A DNA stretch of 64,000 nt, taken from NCBI RefSeq assembly GCF_900143675.1, contig NZ_FRFC01000004.1:62001-126000 (forward strand), given 5' to 3'. This document shows positions 35,567-45,457 of this stretch, piece after piece. The translations under genes were made by a program, and so were the position numbers. Origin of the DNA: Candidatus Nitrosotalea sinensis. GTDB lineage: Archaea; Thermoproteota; Nitrososphaeria; Nitrososphaerales; Nitrosopumilaceae. The first letter of the stretch is position 1; the number at the start of each line of letters is the position of its first letter. The notes beneath the pieces are model-generated. The model was not told the origin of the DNA, ran no database searches, and worked only from the letters and a program-made list of their open reading frames with translations.

Positions 35567-36336
35567 ATTGCCAACACCAACTCTGATACTAGTCCCTTGA
35601 TATCTCTACTCTTCATTATGCTGCTGCCTACAAGAAATGCATCTGCGCCGCATTTTTTCAAAAATTGGATGTCTTTTGGGGACTCGATGCCGCTCTCTGA
35701 CACTATGATTCTTTTTTCATTTCTGTCTTTGAGGATGGACTGGGTAGTAGCAAGGTCTATCTCTAGCGTGTCAAGGTTTCTATTGTTAATTCCTAGGATG
35801 TCTGCACTTGTCTTTGTCGAGTCTGCAAACTCTTGTCGGGTGTGTGACTCTAATAATACTAAGAGATTCTTCTTGTGGGCATATGAGACAAACTCGTCAA
35901 TGTCCTTTGCAAACTTGTTGTCAAATATTGCTTGAATCAACAATACGACATCTGCACCAAGTTTCTGGGCTGCATCAATCTGTATCTTATCTACGACAAT
36001 ATCTTTCATCAATAGAGGAATAGTTACTCCTTTTCGAACTTTTGTAAAGTATTCTGGTGAGCCATTAAACAAGTATGGTTGTGTGAGAACTGATAATGCT
36101 GATGCACCACCGTCTACCATTTGTCTTGCAATTTGTACTGGATCAGATATCTCTCTAATGTTTCCAAGCGACGGGGATGAGAACTTGACTTCTGTTATCA
36201 GTGATGCATGTTTGTTGTTTTTTATTACATCTACTAGGTTTTTTTGTGATTTTGTGTTGGCGTACCTGATATCATAGACTCCATCTTTTATTGCAGTCTG
36301 GGAATTGTTGGCAAGCTTCTCTAAAACACCTTTCAT
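35563..36336 (-). CDS. trpC: Indole-3-glycerol phosphate synthase
   Basis: Closes the pyrrole ring in tryptophan synthesis. The protein of 257 residues has [16 protein letters not shown] (catalytic Lys), [26 protein letters not shown] and [10 protein letters not shown]. The ATG at 36336 is chosen because it forms an ATGA overlap with the trpD stop, like the other junctions of this operon; the frame is open to 36369. Confidence 0.95.
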   Translation of the reverse strand: MKGVLEKLANNSQTAIKDGVYDIRYANTKSQKNLVDVIKNNKHASLITEVKFSSPSLGNIREISDPVQIARQMVDGGASALSVLTQPYLFNGSPEYFTKVRKGVTIPLLMKDIVVDKIQIDAAQKLGADVVLLIQAIFDNKFAKDIDEFVSYAHKKNLLVLLESHTRQEFADSTKTSADILGINNRNLDTLEIDLATTQSILKDRNEKRIIVSESGIESPKDIQFLKKCGADAFLVGSSIMKSRDIKGLVSELVLAI

Positions 36337-37373
36337 TTTAGCGCCTCCAGTTTTGAAATGTCTCCACAATCTTTGACAAATCTCTCAAACAAGTCATATG
36401 CCCTGCCGTTCTTAATTGTTTGAAGTGATATCTCTAATGCTTCGTCAAACTTGTCTACAAAGTCTCCAACAATGAGGCCTGCTGCCGCATTTAGTGCAGT
36501 TATCTCTGTCATCTGCTTTTTGGCAGTGTTGTTTAGCACTGACACAAATGCCTTGATTGCCTGTTCCTTTGTAGATACTTGGAGGTCCTCAAGTTTTGCT
36601 TTGCCAAGGCCAAGCTCCACAGGGTCAAGAATGGAGCTTGTCATCTCGCCATTGTGTAGCTGGTAGATGTGATTTTTTGATGTGGTTGAGAGCTCATCAA
36701 GGCCGTCTTGAGATATCACTGTAATGACATGCTCTGAGCCTCTTGATTCCAAGAGTGAAATGACGCGGCTGAGGTATTCCTTGGAATATACTCCTACAAG
36801 TTGGTGTTTTACTCCTGCAGGATTGCATAGTGGTCCAAGCAGGTTAAATGCAGTCCTTGTGCCAAGGCGCTTTCTTGCCTCCAAAGTATTTTTCATGGCA
36901 GGATGAAACGTGGGCGCAAACATGAATCCGATTCCGAATTTTTCAATTATTTTTTGGACATTTTCTGGTGTCATGTTTAGGTCGTATCCAAAATGCTCGA
37001 AAAGATCTGCACTGCCGTTTGTGCTTGAAATAGACCTGTTTCCATGCTTTGCTACCACGACCCCTGATGCTGCAATCACAAATGATGCTGTAGTTGAAAT
37101 GTTGAATGTGGCAAGTTTGTCACCACCAGTCCCGCAGACATCGATGATTTTTTGATCAATTCTTGGATGTATGTGGATGGAATTTTCTTGCATTTTATCT
37201 AACATTGCAAGTAGTTCCTGGTCGGTTTCTCCCTTTTCTGTCAAGGCCTTGAGAAAGTTTGTAGTTTGATCTACTGGGACCTTGCCTGATAATATCAGGT
37301 CCATCATATCAGACATTTCGTCATAACTCAAGTTTGACTTGGCAGACATTTTTGCAATACATTCTGATATCAT
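36333..37373 (-). CDS. trpD: Anthranilate phosphoribosyltransferase
   Basis: Transfers phosphoribose from PRPP to anthranilate. The 346 residues include the PRPP site DVCGTGGDKLATFNISTTASFV, KHGNRSISSTNGSADLFE (anthranilate side), and RKRLGTRTAFNLLGPLCNPA. The start overlaps the trpG stop by 4 nt (ATGA). Confidence 0.96.
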   Translation of the reverse strand: MISECIAKMSAKSNLSYDEMSDMMDLILSGKVPVDQTTNFLKALTEKGETDQELLAMLDKMQENSIHIHPRIDQKIIDVCGTGGDKLATFNISTTASFVIAASGVVVAKHGNRSISSTNGSADLFEHFGYDLNMTPENVQKIIEKFGIGFMFAPTFHPAMKNTLEARKRLGTRTAFNLLGPLCNPAGVKHQLVGVYSKEYLSRVISLLESRGSEHVITVISQDGLDELSTTSKNHIYQLHNGEMTSSILDPVELGLGKAKLEDLQVSTKEQAIKAFVSVLNNTAKKQMTEITALNAAAGLIVGDFVDKFDEALEISLQTIKNGRAYDLFERFVKDCGDISKLEALK

Positions 37374-37957
37374 TTTTTCACCTGCTTGATGAAATTGCTG
37401 AGAATCTTTTTTCCTTCTGTTGTCATTATTGATTCGGGATGAAATTGTACTCCTTCAATTAGGTATTTTTTGTGGCTTATTGCCATTATCTCGTTATCGT
37501 CCTTGGCAACTGCTGTCACCACAAGATCATCTGGAATGATTGTCTTGTCTCCCACAAGTGAGTGATATCTTGTTGCACGAAACGGATTCTGGACCCCTTC
37601 AAAGAGTGGAGATTTGGTGTATTCTACAGGGCTTGTCTTGCCATGTCTTACATGTCCTGCATTTACAACTTTACCTCCAAACGCATGAATTATTCCTTGG
37701 TGTCCAAGACAGACCCCCAGTATTGGCTTTGTTGGGCCAATCTCGCGAATCACCTTGGTGCATATTCCAAAATATTTTTCATCTTCCGGAGTCCCAGGAC
37801 CTGGCGAAATTATTATTGCGTCATAGTTTCCTTTTTTGATGTCATCTATTGTTACCTTGTCATTTCTAATTACGTCTGATTCTACGCCAAGTTCACCTAA
37901 AAGCTGGGCTATGTTGTACACAAACGAATCATAATTATCAATTATTAGAAATTTCAT
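37370..37957 (-). CDS. trpG: Anthranilate synthase glutamine amidotransferase subunit
   Basis: Supplies ammonia to TrpE. It has 195 residues from the ATG at 37957, beginning MKFLIIDNYDSFVYNIAQ. The catalytic triad regions are PILGVCLGHQGI (Cys) and GVQFHPESIMT (His, Glu). The ATG overlaps the trpE stop in an ATGA junction; an upstream in-frame extension to 38017 lies inside trpE and is not needed. Confidence 0.96.
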   Translation of the reverse strand: MKFLIIDNYDSFVYNIAQLLGELGVESDVIRNDKVTIDDIKKGNYDAIIISPGPGTPEDEKYFGICTKVIREIGPTKPILGVCLGHQGIIHAFGGKVVNAGHVRHGKTSPVEYTKSPLFEGVQNPFRATRYHSLVGDKTIIPDDLVVTAVAKDDNEIMAISHKKYLIEGVQFHPESIMTTEGKKILSNFIKQVKK

Positions 37958-39309
37958 TTTGATGCCTCCTTTAGTGCTGTAATCATTGCATTTGCCTTGT
38001 GGCTTGTCTCCATCCATTCGTTGTGGGCAACCGAGTCTGTCACAATTCCAGCACCTGACTGGACAAATCCTTCACTTCCATTCATGAATATGCTTCTTAT
38101 TGCTATTGCAAAATCGCAGCATCCATTGAATGAGAAATATCCTATTGCTCCTGCATATTCGCCCCTTGCGTCTGGCTCTAGTTCGTCAATTATCTCCATT
38201 GCGCGAATCTTTGGAGCGCCTGATACAGTGCCTGCCGGAAAGACTGCCTTGATTGCATCATACATGTCGTATTTTTTATCCAGTGTTCCTACTACATGAG
38301 TCACAATGTGTTGTACATGGCTGAATTTTTTTACTGCCATCAATTCTTTTACGTGGACTGAACCATATTTGCAAACACGGCCAATGTCATTTCGTCCAAG
38401 ATCTACTAGCATGGTGTGCTCTGCCAATTCTTTTTCATCATGCAACATTTCTTCTTTTAGTTCCTGATTTTTCTTTTCATCGTTTGTTATTGGCCTTGTA
38501 CCGGCAATAGGGAATGTCTCAACTTGAGTTCCAGTAATTCTCAACAACATTTCGGGACTAGAACCAATGATGGTTCTCTTCCCGAGTTTCATGTGATACA
38601 TGTAAGGTGATGGATTTATCTGGCGAAGAATTTTGTAAACTCGAAGATGGTCACCATCTGACTTGAAATTGACTTTTCTTGATAACACTACTTGGAAGAT
38701 GTCTCCATCGTGGATGTATTTTTTTGCCTTTTGGACCATGCTTGCGAATCTTTCTTCATCAAGATTTTCTGTAATGTTTGATATTGTGAATTTTCCACAG
38801 TCTATGCTGGAGCTTGATACATTGTTTATCCTGTTTTCATCATAGTAAAAGTAAAAAGTTCTTTTTTCCTTGTTGTCATAAATTATACCATCTGTGTAAA
38901 TGCCAAACTCCATCAAGGGCTCGTCTGAGATCTTGTGAGCTTGAGGAATTTTTTCCCACAATCTTATTGCATCATAATTGATTATGCCGACTGCTCCTCC
39001 GACATAACGGTATTTCTGGTCAGGGGTGTTCTGGACAAGCTTTTTAACCTCAGCCAGTGGGTTGCTTGTTGGTATTGTGATTGAGCTGCCCCTTTTGTAA
39101 TGCAATACCACTCTATCATGATACCCCTTGATGATTACAGATGGGTCAAATCCAATAAGTGATGTCTCTGCCATCTCTTCTGGGCCCGTGAGAGACTCGA
39201 AGAAGAATGAATGTTGGAATTGACGAGAGATGCTGTTGTACAGATCAAATTGCGAGCCAGTGTAGTCTAGAGGTATTATCTTAAGGCTTGAATGCCCAAA
39301 TGTGGCCAC
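37954..39309 (-). CDS. trpE: Anthranilate synthase component I
   Basis: Makes anthranilate from chorismate. The 451 residues have the chorismate-binding core: FQVVLSRKVNF, GSSPEMLLRI, FPIAGTRPITNDEKKNQEL, LVDLGRNDIGRV, PAGTVSGAPKIRAMEII, and YAGAIGYFSFNG. The start is GTG at 39309, about 3 nt after the transcription start predicted from a TTTAAATATA box (39334-39343). It is the first gene of trpEGDCBA. A palindrome lies between the TATA box and the start codon. No trpF is seen in the operon. Confidence 0.95.
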   Translation of the reverse strand: MATFGHSSLKIIPLDYTGSQFDLYNSISRQFQHSFFFESLTGPEEMAETSLIGFDPSVIIKGYHDRVVLHYKRGSSITIPTSNPLAEVKKLVQNTPDQKYRYVGGAVGIINYDAIRLWEKIPQAHKISDEPLMEFGIYTDGIIYDNKEKRTFYFYYDENRINNVSSSSIDCGKFTISNITENLDEERFASMVQKAKKYIHDGDIFQVVLSRKVNFKSDGDHLRVYKILRQINPSPYMYHMKLGKRTIIGSSPEMLLRITGTQVETFPIAGTRPITNDEKKNQELKEEMLHDEKELAEHTMLVDLGRNDIGRVCKYGSVHVKELMAVKKFSHVQHIVTHVVGTLDKKYDMYDAIKAVFPAGTVSGAPKIRAMEIIDELEPDARGEYAGAIGYFSFNGCCDFAIAIRSIFMNGSEGFVQSGAGIVTDSVAHNEWMETSHKANAMITALKEASK

Positions 39310-39315
39310 CCATAC

Positions 39316-39329
39316 GATAGCACACTATC
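39316..39329. promoter_or_regulatory. Palindrome in the trp operon promoter
   Basis: GATAG-CACA-CTATC is a perfect inverted repeat lying between the trpE TATA box (39334-39343) and the GTG start at 39309. A repressor bound there would block polymerase or TFB positioning. This is a positional inference. Confidence 0.4.
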
Positions 39330-39370
39330 TGTCTATATTTAAAATTAAGCCATTATTTGACGTCTAATTA

Positions 39371-39395
39371 CGGTATGGTACGGTACCTTTATATG
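39371..39395 (+). promoter_or_regulatory. Promoter of the small zinc protein with a triple YGGTA repeat
   Basis: CGGTA, TGGTA and CGGTA follow each other directly at 39371-39385. They are followed by CC and a TTTATATG TATA box (39388-39395) centred about 26 nt before the ATG at 39418. The tandem pentamer overlaps the expected BRE and may be a regulator site. Confidence 0.4.
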
Positions 39396-39417
39396 CGATC
39401 AAATTGTATGTAGATCC

Positions 39418-39633
39418 ATGTCTCAAGTGATGATTCCCGGGTTTGACAAGAGCAAATCCCTGTTATTCCAGGACCTTTATTTTCCAAGGAAAAAGACGCC
39501 AGTCAAGGCAACTGTATCTGAGGCATTATGCACGATATGCCAAAGAGGATTGGATGACGGTGTATCAATTACTGCAAAAAGAATAGGGCCAAAATTGAGG
39601 CTTTTCTGCCAGTATCATATGCCCCTGGAATGA
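39418..39633 (+). CDS. Small zinc protein, paralogue of the 60753 gene
   Basis: A 71-residue protein with FQDLYFPRKKTPVKATVSE then ALCTICQRGLDDGVSITAKR and LFCQYH. It aligns over its length with the 68-residue protein at 60753 (IQDVYIP..., CHVCKKELNGISITARS, FLCSHHY). The C-x2-C ... C-x2-H set suggests a treble-clef zinc site. The predicted mRNA is leaderless. The function is unknown. It is convergent with ilvD, with 2 nt between them. Confidence 0.78.
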   Translation: MSQVMIPGFDKSKSLLFQDLYFPRKKTPVKATVSEALCTICQRGLDDGVSITAKRIGPKLRLFCQYHMPLE

Positions 39634-39635
39634 TG

Positions 39636-41312
39636 TCACCAGATGGGCCTTGTTATTGCGCCTTCTGCAGCAGAGGTTACAAGTGATGCAAATTTTGCTA
39701 ATGCGCCTCTTTCATAGTTTGGTTTTCTTGGAGTCCATTCTTTTCTTCTTTGTGCAAGTTCATTTTCTGGCACCATCATGTCAATCGAGTTTTTGTCAAG
39801 GTTAATGACAATCTCGTCGCCTTCTTTTACAAGTGCAATGTTTCCGCCTACTGCTGCCTCTGGGGCAACATGTCCTATCATGAATCCTCTTGTTGCACCT
39901 GAAAATCTTCCATCTGTTATCAATGCAACTTTTTCACCAAGGCTTTGTCCTACGAGTGCTGCAGTTACTCCGAGCATCTCTCGCATTCCAGGTCCTCCCT
40001 TTGGACCTTCGTATCTGATTATTACCACGTCATTTTCTTTTATCTGTCTTTTTGATATTGCATCAAATGCATCTTCTTCTCTGTCAAAGACCTTTGCTCT
40101 TCCTCTGAATTCTTTTGTGTGAACTCCTGCAACTTTGACAACTGCGCCTTCTGGTGCTAGAGAGCCTTTGAGTATTGTTAATGTGCCAACTTCATGTATC
40201 GGAGATTCAATTGATTTTAACACTTTTTGGTTTGCATCAAATGATGTATGGATTGCTTCCAAGTTTTGTTTTACTGTCTTTCCTGTTGCAGTGATGACAT
40301 TTTCATGGATGAGGTTTTTCTTTTGGAGGCTTTTCATCAAGAGCGGAATTCCTCCAATCTTGTCAAGGTCTAGCATTACGTATGTGCCACCTGGTCTCAT
40401 GTCTGCAATGTGCGGAGTCTTTCTTCTGATTCTCTCAAAATCTTCAAGTTGTAGTTTTACTCCTATTTCACGTGATAATGCAAGCAGGTGTAAAACTGCA
40501 TTTGTAGAGCCGCCTATTGCGTTTGCTACAGTGATTGCGTTTTCAAATGCCTCAAAAGTCAAAATGTCTTTTGGCTTGACTCCCGTTTCTAACAGATTCA
40601 TTACTGCCTTGCCGCTCTCGTAGACCATCTTTTCTCTTCGTGGGTCTTCTGCTGGAGGTGATGCATTTCCTGGAAGTGCCAATCCTATTGCTTCGCTGAT
40701 TGATGCCATTGTATTTGCCGTGTACATTCCTCCACAGGATCCAGAGTTTGGACATGCAACGTTTTCTAGATTTTTTAATGCCTCTAGCGTCAAGTTGCCT
40801 GCGTCATATGCGCCTACTGCTTCATACACGTCTTGAACTGTAACCTGTTTTCCCTCGTACACTCCTGGCATGATTGTGCCTCCATAGACAAACACTGATG
40901 GAAGGTTAAGGCGTGCCATTCCCATCATTGTACCGGGCAAGCTTTTATCGCAACCTGCAATGCCTACCAGTCCGTCGTACTGGTGGGCTCGTACCATTAA
41001 TTCAATAGAATCTGCAATAATTTCTCTGCTAACAAGAGATGATTTCATACCTTCGTGGCCCATTGCAATGCCGTCACTTACTGCAATTGTAGTAAATTCA
41101 CGAGGAGTTCCTCCTGCATTTTCAACTCCTGCCTTTGCATGAGTTGCCAATCTTCCAAGATGTATGTTGCATGGAGTTGCTTCATTTCCGCTATGTGATA
41201 CGCCAATGAATGGTTTTCCCAAATCTGTATCATCAAGGCCCATTGCCTTGTACATTGCTCGATGTGGTGCCCGTGATGGACCCTCTACTACATTTCTGCT
41301 AGATATTTCCAT
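39636..41312 (-). CDS. ilvD: Dihydroxyacid dehydratase
   Basis: An Fe-S enzyme dehydrating dihydroxyacids in valine and isoleucine synthesis. The 558 residues show the cluster cysteines in [14 protein letters not shown] and [16 protein letters not shown], plus [20 protein letters not shown] and [17 protein letters not shown]-like box around 41338-41350 is centred about 27 nt from the likely transcription start near 41317, so it lacks a long leader, unlike ilvB. ilvC is not in the window. Confidence 0.96.
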   Translation of the reverse strand: MEISSRNVVEGPSRAPHRAMYKAMGLDDTDLGKPFIGVSHSGNEATPCNIHLGRLATHAKAGVENAGGTPREFTTIAVSDGIAMGHEGMKSSLVSREIIADSIELMVRAHQYDGLVGIAGCDKSLPGTMMGMARLNLPSVFVYGGTIMPGVYEGKQVTVQDVYEAVGAYDAGNLTLEALKNLENVACPNSGSCGGMYTANTMASISEAIGLALPGNASPPAEDPRREKMVYESGKAVMNLLETGVKPKDILTFEAFENAITVANAIGGSTNAVLHLLALSREIGVKLQLEDFERIRRKTPHIADMRPGGTYVMLDLDKIGGIPLLMKSLQKKNLIHENVITATGKTVKQNLEAIHTSFDANQKVLKSIESPIHEVGTLTILKGSLAPEGAVVKVAGVHTKEFRGRAKVFDREEDAFDAISKRQIKENDVVIIRYEGPKGGPGMREMLGVTAALVGQSLGEKVALITDGRFSGATRGFMIGHVAPEAAVGGNIALVKEGDEIVINLDKNSIDMMVPENELAQRRKEWTPRKPNYERGALAKFASLVTSAAEGAITRPIW

Positions 41313-41506
41313 AGATGCCTTGTCTTTCTGTATCCCCTATTTTATACATACTAGATAATATCATACATGAGAGCAAAAATTCCAACCATGTCTTTGAGGT
41401 TGCAATTTTACAACAGACAGAATCACACCGTATTTGTAATATCATCATTATTATCGCTGATAATTTTACACTTTTCTTATATATTGACACTCGTTCTATA
41501 CAACGA
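41313..41506. promoter_or_regulatory. Divergent region between ilvD and the S-layer-like gene
   Basis: It contains the ilvD TATA box (41338-41350, minus) and a TCTTATATATTG box (41475-41486, plus) centred 26 nt before the ATG at 41507. A perfect inverted repeat ATTATC-GCT-GATAAT lies at 41450-41464 just upstream of the rightward TATA box and could be an operator. The remaining about 90 nt show nothing I recognise. Confidence 0.45.
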
Positions 41507-43438
41507 ATGAAACTTTTGTCTTTGGGTTCAAGATCGAAAAATAACACTAGAAACCTGATTATTTCAACTGTTTTGGTATTGGCGCTTTGTCTTGGTGCAA
41601 GCACATTTGCAATTGGCAATGTCTATGCGACCCAAGATGTAATTGAACTTGATCAGACTACATACAATTGGACAAGCATAGTGGGTGTGGCAATTGTTGC
41701 ACCAGAGTATGACTTGGATCCTAACCAAGCTGATGTCATAGGGATTAACGGACAGGGCATAGTCATGGCATGTACCAATGAAGCATGCATTCCAATCAGT
41801 CTGACAGAAACAAAACCTAGCAGCGGCATCTTTACAGGCGCTGTTACATTAACGGGGGATCCTTCTGCAAGTGGCGCATCTGGAATGCCTGGTATTACTG
41901 GAATTACTTCAAAATGCACTCCTGTGTGTGACTCTGCAACTGCCCAGATTCGTGCAGAACCATCAGACAAAATAACAATAACATTTACCGGAATAAACAA
42001 TCAAAAAATCTCTGCATCTGGAACTATAATTTCTACAACAAGCCTGTCATCCACATCATCTGATTACTCTAATTATGGATTGCTGCAAGGAGAATGGGTG
42101 CAATACAAGATGCATCTTCAAGTAGATTCTAACGATGCAGTCACCAAACAACAAGTCGAGGCAATCATGACAAAAATGTTTTCTGGCATGGTAGGCCAAC
42201 AACTAAACTCACTTGATGACATTGACTGGATAAAAGAAACTGTTACCCAAGTTTCATCAAGTGACATCACTACACACAGCGAAGTCCAAGTTCTAGGGAG
42301 ACACACTGATATTGGAGATTCTAGTCTCTCGCAATCTCACTCTACTGCAATACCAATCAATTCTCAAGTTGGAGATGTTTTTGACTCGCCATTGTCAACT
42401 GCGTCAAACCCAAACAAGGTCACACTAACCTCGATAAAACAAGAAAACATTCTTGGAAGTAACATCAACGTGTTTGAGCTTACATCTAGCAAGACTGCAT
42501 CTGGCGTAATGACCACACAAGTTGATCAAACACTCCACTATGATTCAAAGACTGGAATTCTTCTTGATTGGCTACTTGGTATGAAAATCTACAATGCTAC
42601 TGATTCTGTAAGTGTATCATTTACAATGACGCCAAACGGTTGGTCGCAAATATCTTCTGTCGCTAGTACAAGTCATGCTGCTCCTCCAAGCTGGGTAAAG
42701 ACTACTGCAAAGCTATGGTCGCAAGGAGATATTGGAAATGACGAATTTATCAAGGGAATTCAATACCTGATTCAACAAGGAATTATTACCGTGCCTTCAA
42801 CTCAGGTAAACTCGCAAATCACTACGGGAGTGCCTTCTTGGATAAAGACAACTGCAAAATTATGGTCACAGGGACAAATCTCAGATGATGATTTTGTCAA
42901 AGGCCTTCAATATTTGGTTCAAAACGGGCTCATTAATCCAAATCCTGTAAACCCACAACAAGGCAACCCTGCAAACCAGCAACAAGGTAACCCTGCAAAC
43001 CAGCAAGGCACCAACACGGGTTCGTCAGGAAATACGGGAGGTTCTAATGCTGTTGCAAAAGATCTCACTGGAAACTGGGCAGGTACTGCACAAGGAACTG
43101 TATCTTTTGATTACTATGAACCAGGTACTGGAGACACCACCGAAGTCTGCACATTCCAAGGACCGCTGACATTGACTCTGCAACAAGATGGCACACATCT
43201 TACAGGAAATATTTCTCCTGCATCATTTACTGTATCTGGCAAACCAATTTGCCAACAACGGTTTCAATTTCAGGGAGGTGCACTTGATGCAAATATCTTT
43301 GGATCTGGTTTTAGGGGAACTGTAGAAGGGGTGACTATCAGCGGCCAATTCACATCAGACTTGCTAAGGGGTACATTTAGTGGAGATGTTGGAACCCTGA
43401 CAATACAAGGACAGTTCACAGCATCACGTTCAGGCTAG
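41507..43438 (+). CDS. Secreted S-layer-like protein with two Trp-rich modules
   Basis: 643 residues from the ATG at 41507, with signal segment NLIISTVLVLALCLGASTFAIGNVYA. The first 170 residues resemble thaumarchaeal S-layer repeat domains (IELDQTTYNW, SLTETKPSSGIFTGAVTLTGD). Two copies of a 37-residue module follow (PSWVKTTAKLWSQGDIGNDE and PSWIKTTAKLWSQGQISDDD, each then FxKGxQYL). After a Gln/Asn-rich linker comes a beta-rich C-terminal domain (LTGNWAGTAQGTVSFDYYE). An in-frame ATG at 41315 exists, but the promoter argues against it. Confidence 0.82.
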   Translation: MKLLSLGSRSKNNTRNLIISTVLVLALCLGASTFAIGNVYATQDVIELDQTTYNWTSIVGVAIVAPEYDLDPNQADVIGINGQGIVMACTNEACIPISLTETKPSSGIFTGAVTLTGDPSASGASGMPGITGITSKCTPVCDSATAQIRAEPSDKITITFTGINNQKISASGTIISTTSLSSTSSDYSNYGLLQGEWVQYKMHLQVDSNDAVTKQQVEAIMTKMFSGMVGQQLNSLDDIDWIKETVTQVSSSDITTHSEVQVLGRHTDIGDSSLSQSHSTAIPINSQVGDVFDSPLSTASNPNKVTLTSIKQENILGSNINVFELTSSKTASGVMTTQVDQTLHYDSKTGILLDWLLGMKIYNATDSVSVSFTMTPNGWSQISSVASTSHAAPPSWVKTTAKLWSQGDIGNDEFIKGIQYLIQQGIITVPSTQVNSQITTGVPSWIKTTAKLWSQGQISDDDFVKGLQYLVQNGLINPNPVNPQQGNPANQQQGNPANQQGTNTGSSGNTGGSNAVAKDLTGNWAGTAQGTVSFDYYEPGTGDTTEVCTFQGPLTLTLQQDGTHLTGNISPASFTVSGKPICQQRFQFQGGALDANIFGSGFRGTVEGVTISGQFTSDLLRGTFSGDVGTLTIQGQFTASRSG

Positions 43439-43523
43439 ACTCAGTCAAATTTTTTTAGTTTAATTAACACTTCTAACCAATTCTACTGAGTTTTTAATAA
43501 TTAGAAATGATTGTTTCTTGGGT

Positions 43524-44753
43524 ATGGATACACGGCATTTGCTTTTCGTAATACCATCAATCATGATACTGTTTTCAATAATTCCAGCATATGCTGAAGT
43601 CACATCACTTAGCACTAGTGCCCCGTTCTACAAGGGGGGCAGTAAAATTATCTTTACTGGAAGTACTGCAGACACTGATCCCCCAAATATTACAATAATT
43701 GTATTTGATCCCACCAACAAATTCATCACATTGCTATCAGGTATGGCAGATAGTACTCACCACTTTCAAGTAAGTCTTGATACTAGTGACCAATCATATT
43801 CGCAACAATTTACACTCAAGGGAACATACAATGCAACTGCATTTATAGCAACAAAGGAAAACGGCAAGACTGCAAATTTCATATTTTCTCCTGACGGCTC
43901 TCCTGTAATCCCATCTTCTCCGCTATCATTGACAGCCTCTGTTCCATCATCAACTGAGATTGATATCAGCTGGTCTGCCCCCACAAATACTGGAGGTGCT
44001 GCACTGTCGGGTTATAGAGTTGACCGTTCTGCAGACAATGGTGCCACATGGACTACGGTTGCACCAAACGTAATAAACACAGTTACGTCTTATCCTGACA
44101 CCGGGCTTGCACCTGGTACAATCTATTCGTATAGGGTAGTGGCAATAAACCCAGCAGGGCCAAGTGACCCATCAAACGTGGTTACTGCATCAACACTGGC
44201 ATCTAATCAATCTACATCTTCCACAACTACTAGCTCTTCTGGTTCTCAAGGCAACTCTTCCTCACTTTCATTAGATGAGCTAATCAAGCAAAGGCTAGAG
44301 GACGCAAAAAGATTGCAAGCCATACTAAATGGCCAAACACCCCAATCATCAGGCGGCTCACTGCAAGGAAACACCCAGCAAAGCATCAACCTTACTGAAA
44401 GCATGTCAGTAGAAGATGTATCATCTAATCTTCCATCTGCAAGTTCTGGCAACACTACACAGGGTCCAGTTTCAATTCCTGTGAACTGGAATAATGTAAT
44501 TTATCCTGCAATTGCTCTTGTCGGAGTAGGCATTGTTGTATTCATACTGTATCAAAGAAAGAAACTAGCGCCATCTATGCCGCGCATCAAAAAAGAATCA
44601 CCCCCAGTGCCTACTCCACATGTTGATGCCGCCTCTGAAAAAGAAAAAGAAGATGAAGACTATGCCCTGGCCATACTCAAAAACAGATTGGCAAAAGGAG
44701 AGATAACACTTGAGCAGTTCAAGGAGATAAAAGACGAACTCTCAGAGCCCTAA
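43524..44753 (+). CDS. Membrane-anchored surface protein with FN3 domain and cytoplasmic SHOCT tail
   Basis: About 409 residues. A signal peptide (LLFVIPSIMILFSIIPAYA) is followed by a beta-sandwich-like domain, then a fibronectin type III domain (PSSPLSLTASVPSSTEIDIS to SDPSNVVTAST), a Ser-rich linker, a transmembrane helix (VIYPAIALVGVGIVVFILY) and a cytoplasmic end YALAILKNRLAKGEITLEQF, which matches a SHOCT motif. The ATG at 43524 coincides with the start predicted from GTTTTTAATAATTAG at 43491-43504. Confidence 0.82.
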   Translation: MDTRHLLFVIPSIMILFSIIPAYAEVTSLSTSAPFYKGGSKIIFTGSTADTDPPNITIIVFDPTNKFITLLSGMADSTHHFQVSLDTSDQSYSQQFTLKGTYNATAFIATKENGKTANFIFSPDGSPVIPSSPLSLTASVPSSTEIDISWSAPTNTGGAALSGYRVDRSADNGATWTTVAPNVINTVTSYPDTGLAPGTIYSYRVVAINPAGPSDPSNVVTASTLASNQSTSSTTTSSSGSQGNSSSLSLDELIKQRLEDAKRLQAILNGQTPQSSGGSLQGNTQQSINLTESMSVEDVSSNLPSASSGNTTQGPVSIPVNWNNVIYPAIALVGVGIVVFILYQRKKLAPSMPRIKKESPPVPTPHVDAASEKEKEDEDYALAILKNRLAKGEITLEQFKEIKDELSEP

Positions 44754-45352
44754 GTTATCAACTGGAATCCATCTAATCTGTCTAGCTGAGAATTAATCTG
44801 AGTTTCATTCTCGTTGCCATAAGATATCAGGATTCTGTCATGGTCCTTGAAGACGTAATTTCTAAGGCTTGGTATCTGGTGGTGGTTGACATAGAACTTT
44901 AGTGTGTACTTGTCATCAGTACAAAATGATCTCTTGTCTGGGAATGTAAAGCACTTGTCATCTAGTCCTATATGCAGTGAATCAAAGAGGAATCCCATTG
45001 TTACATTTGCTGCCATCATGTGAACCGTCTCACCATTTCCTTTCTGGAAACCAATGTATGGACTCTTTATCTGGTATGCTGCAGATGAATAATCAAACTG
45101 TTGTCCGTATATCATTGTCAACAACCCTGCATGGATATGAATTCCGCCAAGAGGTCCTGAACCAGGAGGCTCTCCTTGTGGTGTCACCTGTGATGATAAT
45201 ACGTAAAAGTTGTAACTTGAAATTCCAAGTACTGCGACAATTCCTGCCAAAATTCCTATGGCAATTGCCTTGTTCTTGAACTGGGTCTTTTGTCTTTTTT
45301 GATAAAAGCTCTCGCGTTCTTGATCGCGCTCTTCTCTATCCTTTCTTCCCAT
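44750..45352 (-). CDS. Membrane-anchored extracytoplasmic protein, function unknown
   Basis: A 200-residue protein with a charged N-terminus, one transmembrane helix (AIAIGILAGIVAVLGISSYNFYVL) and an outside domain. Notable features are GGIHIHAGLLTMIYG, a Cys pair in KCFTFPDKRSFC and NHHQIPSLRNYVF. The His cluster may bind metal. It is convergent with the FN3-SHOCT gene (4-nt overlap). I do not recognise a named family. Confidence 0.72.
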   Translation of the reverse strand: MGRKDREERDQERESFYQKRQKTQFKNKAIAIGILAGIVAVLGISSYNFYVLSSQVTPQGEPPGSGPLGGIHIHAGLLTMIYGQQFDYSSAAYQIKSPYIGFQKGNGETVHMMAANVTMGFLFDSLHIGLDDKCFTFPDKRSFCTDDKYTLKFYVNHHQIPSLRNYVFKDHDRILISYGNENETQINSQLDRLDGFQLIT

Positions 45353-45457
45353 TTGAAAAAACTCAAATTTTTACCCTAAATAACAGTATCTAACAGGCTT
45401 GACTCTTTTTGAGAATGTGAAGGTGAGTATAAATAAAATACGATAATGCCATGTACC

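Noticed and set aside
41315-41506. N-terminal extension of the S-layer-like protein
   Set aside because: The extension precedes a clean signal peptide, and a TATA box is positioned for a start at 41507.
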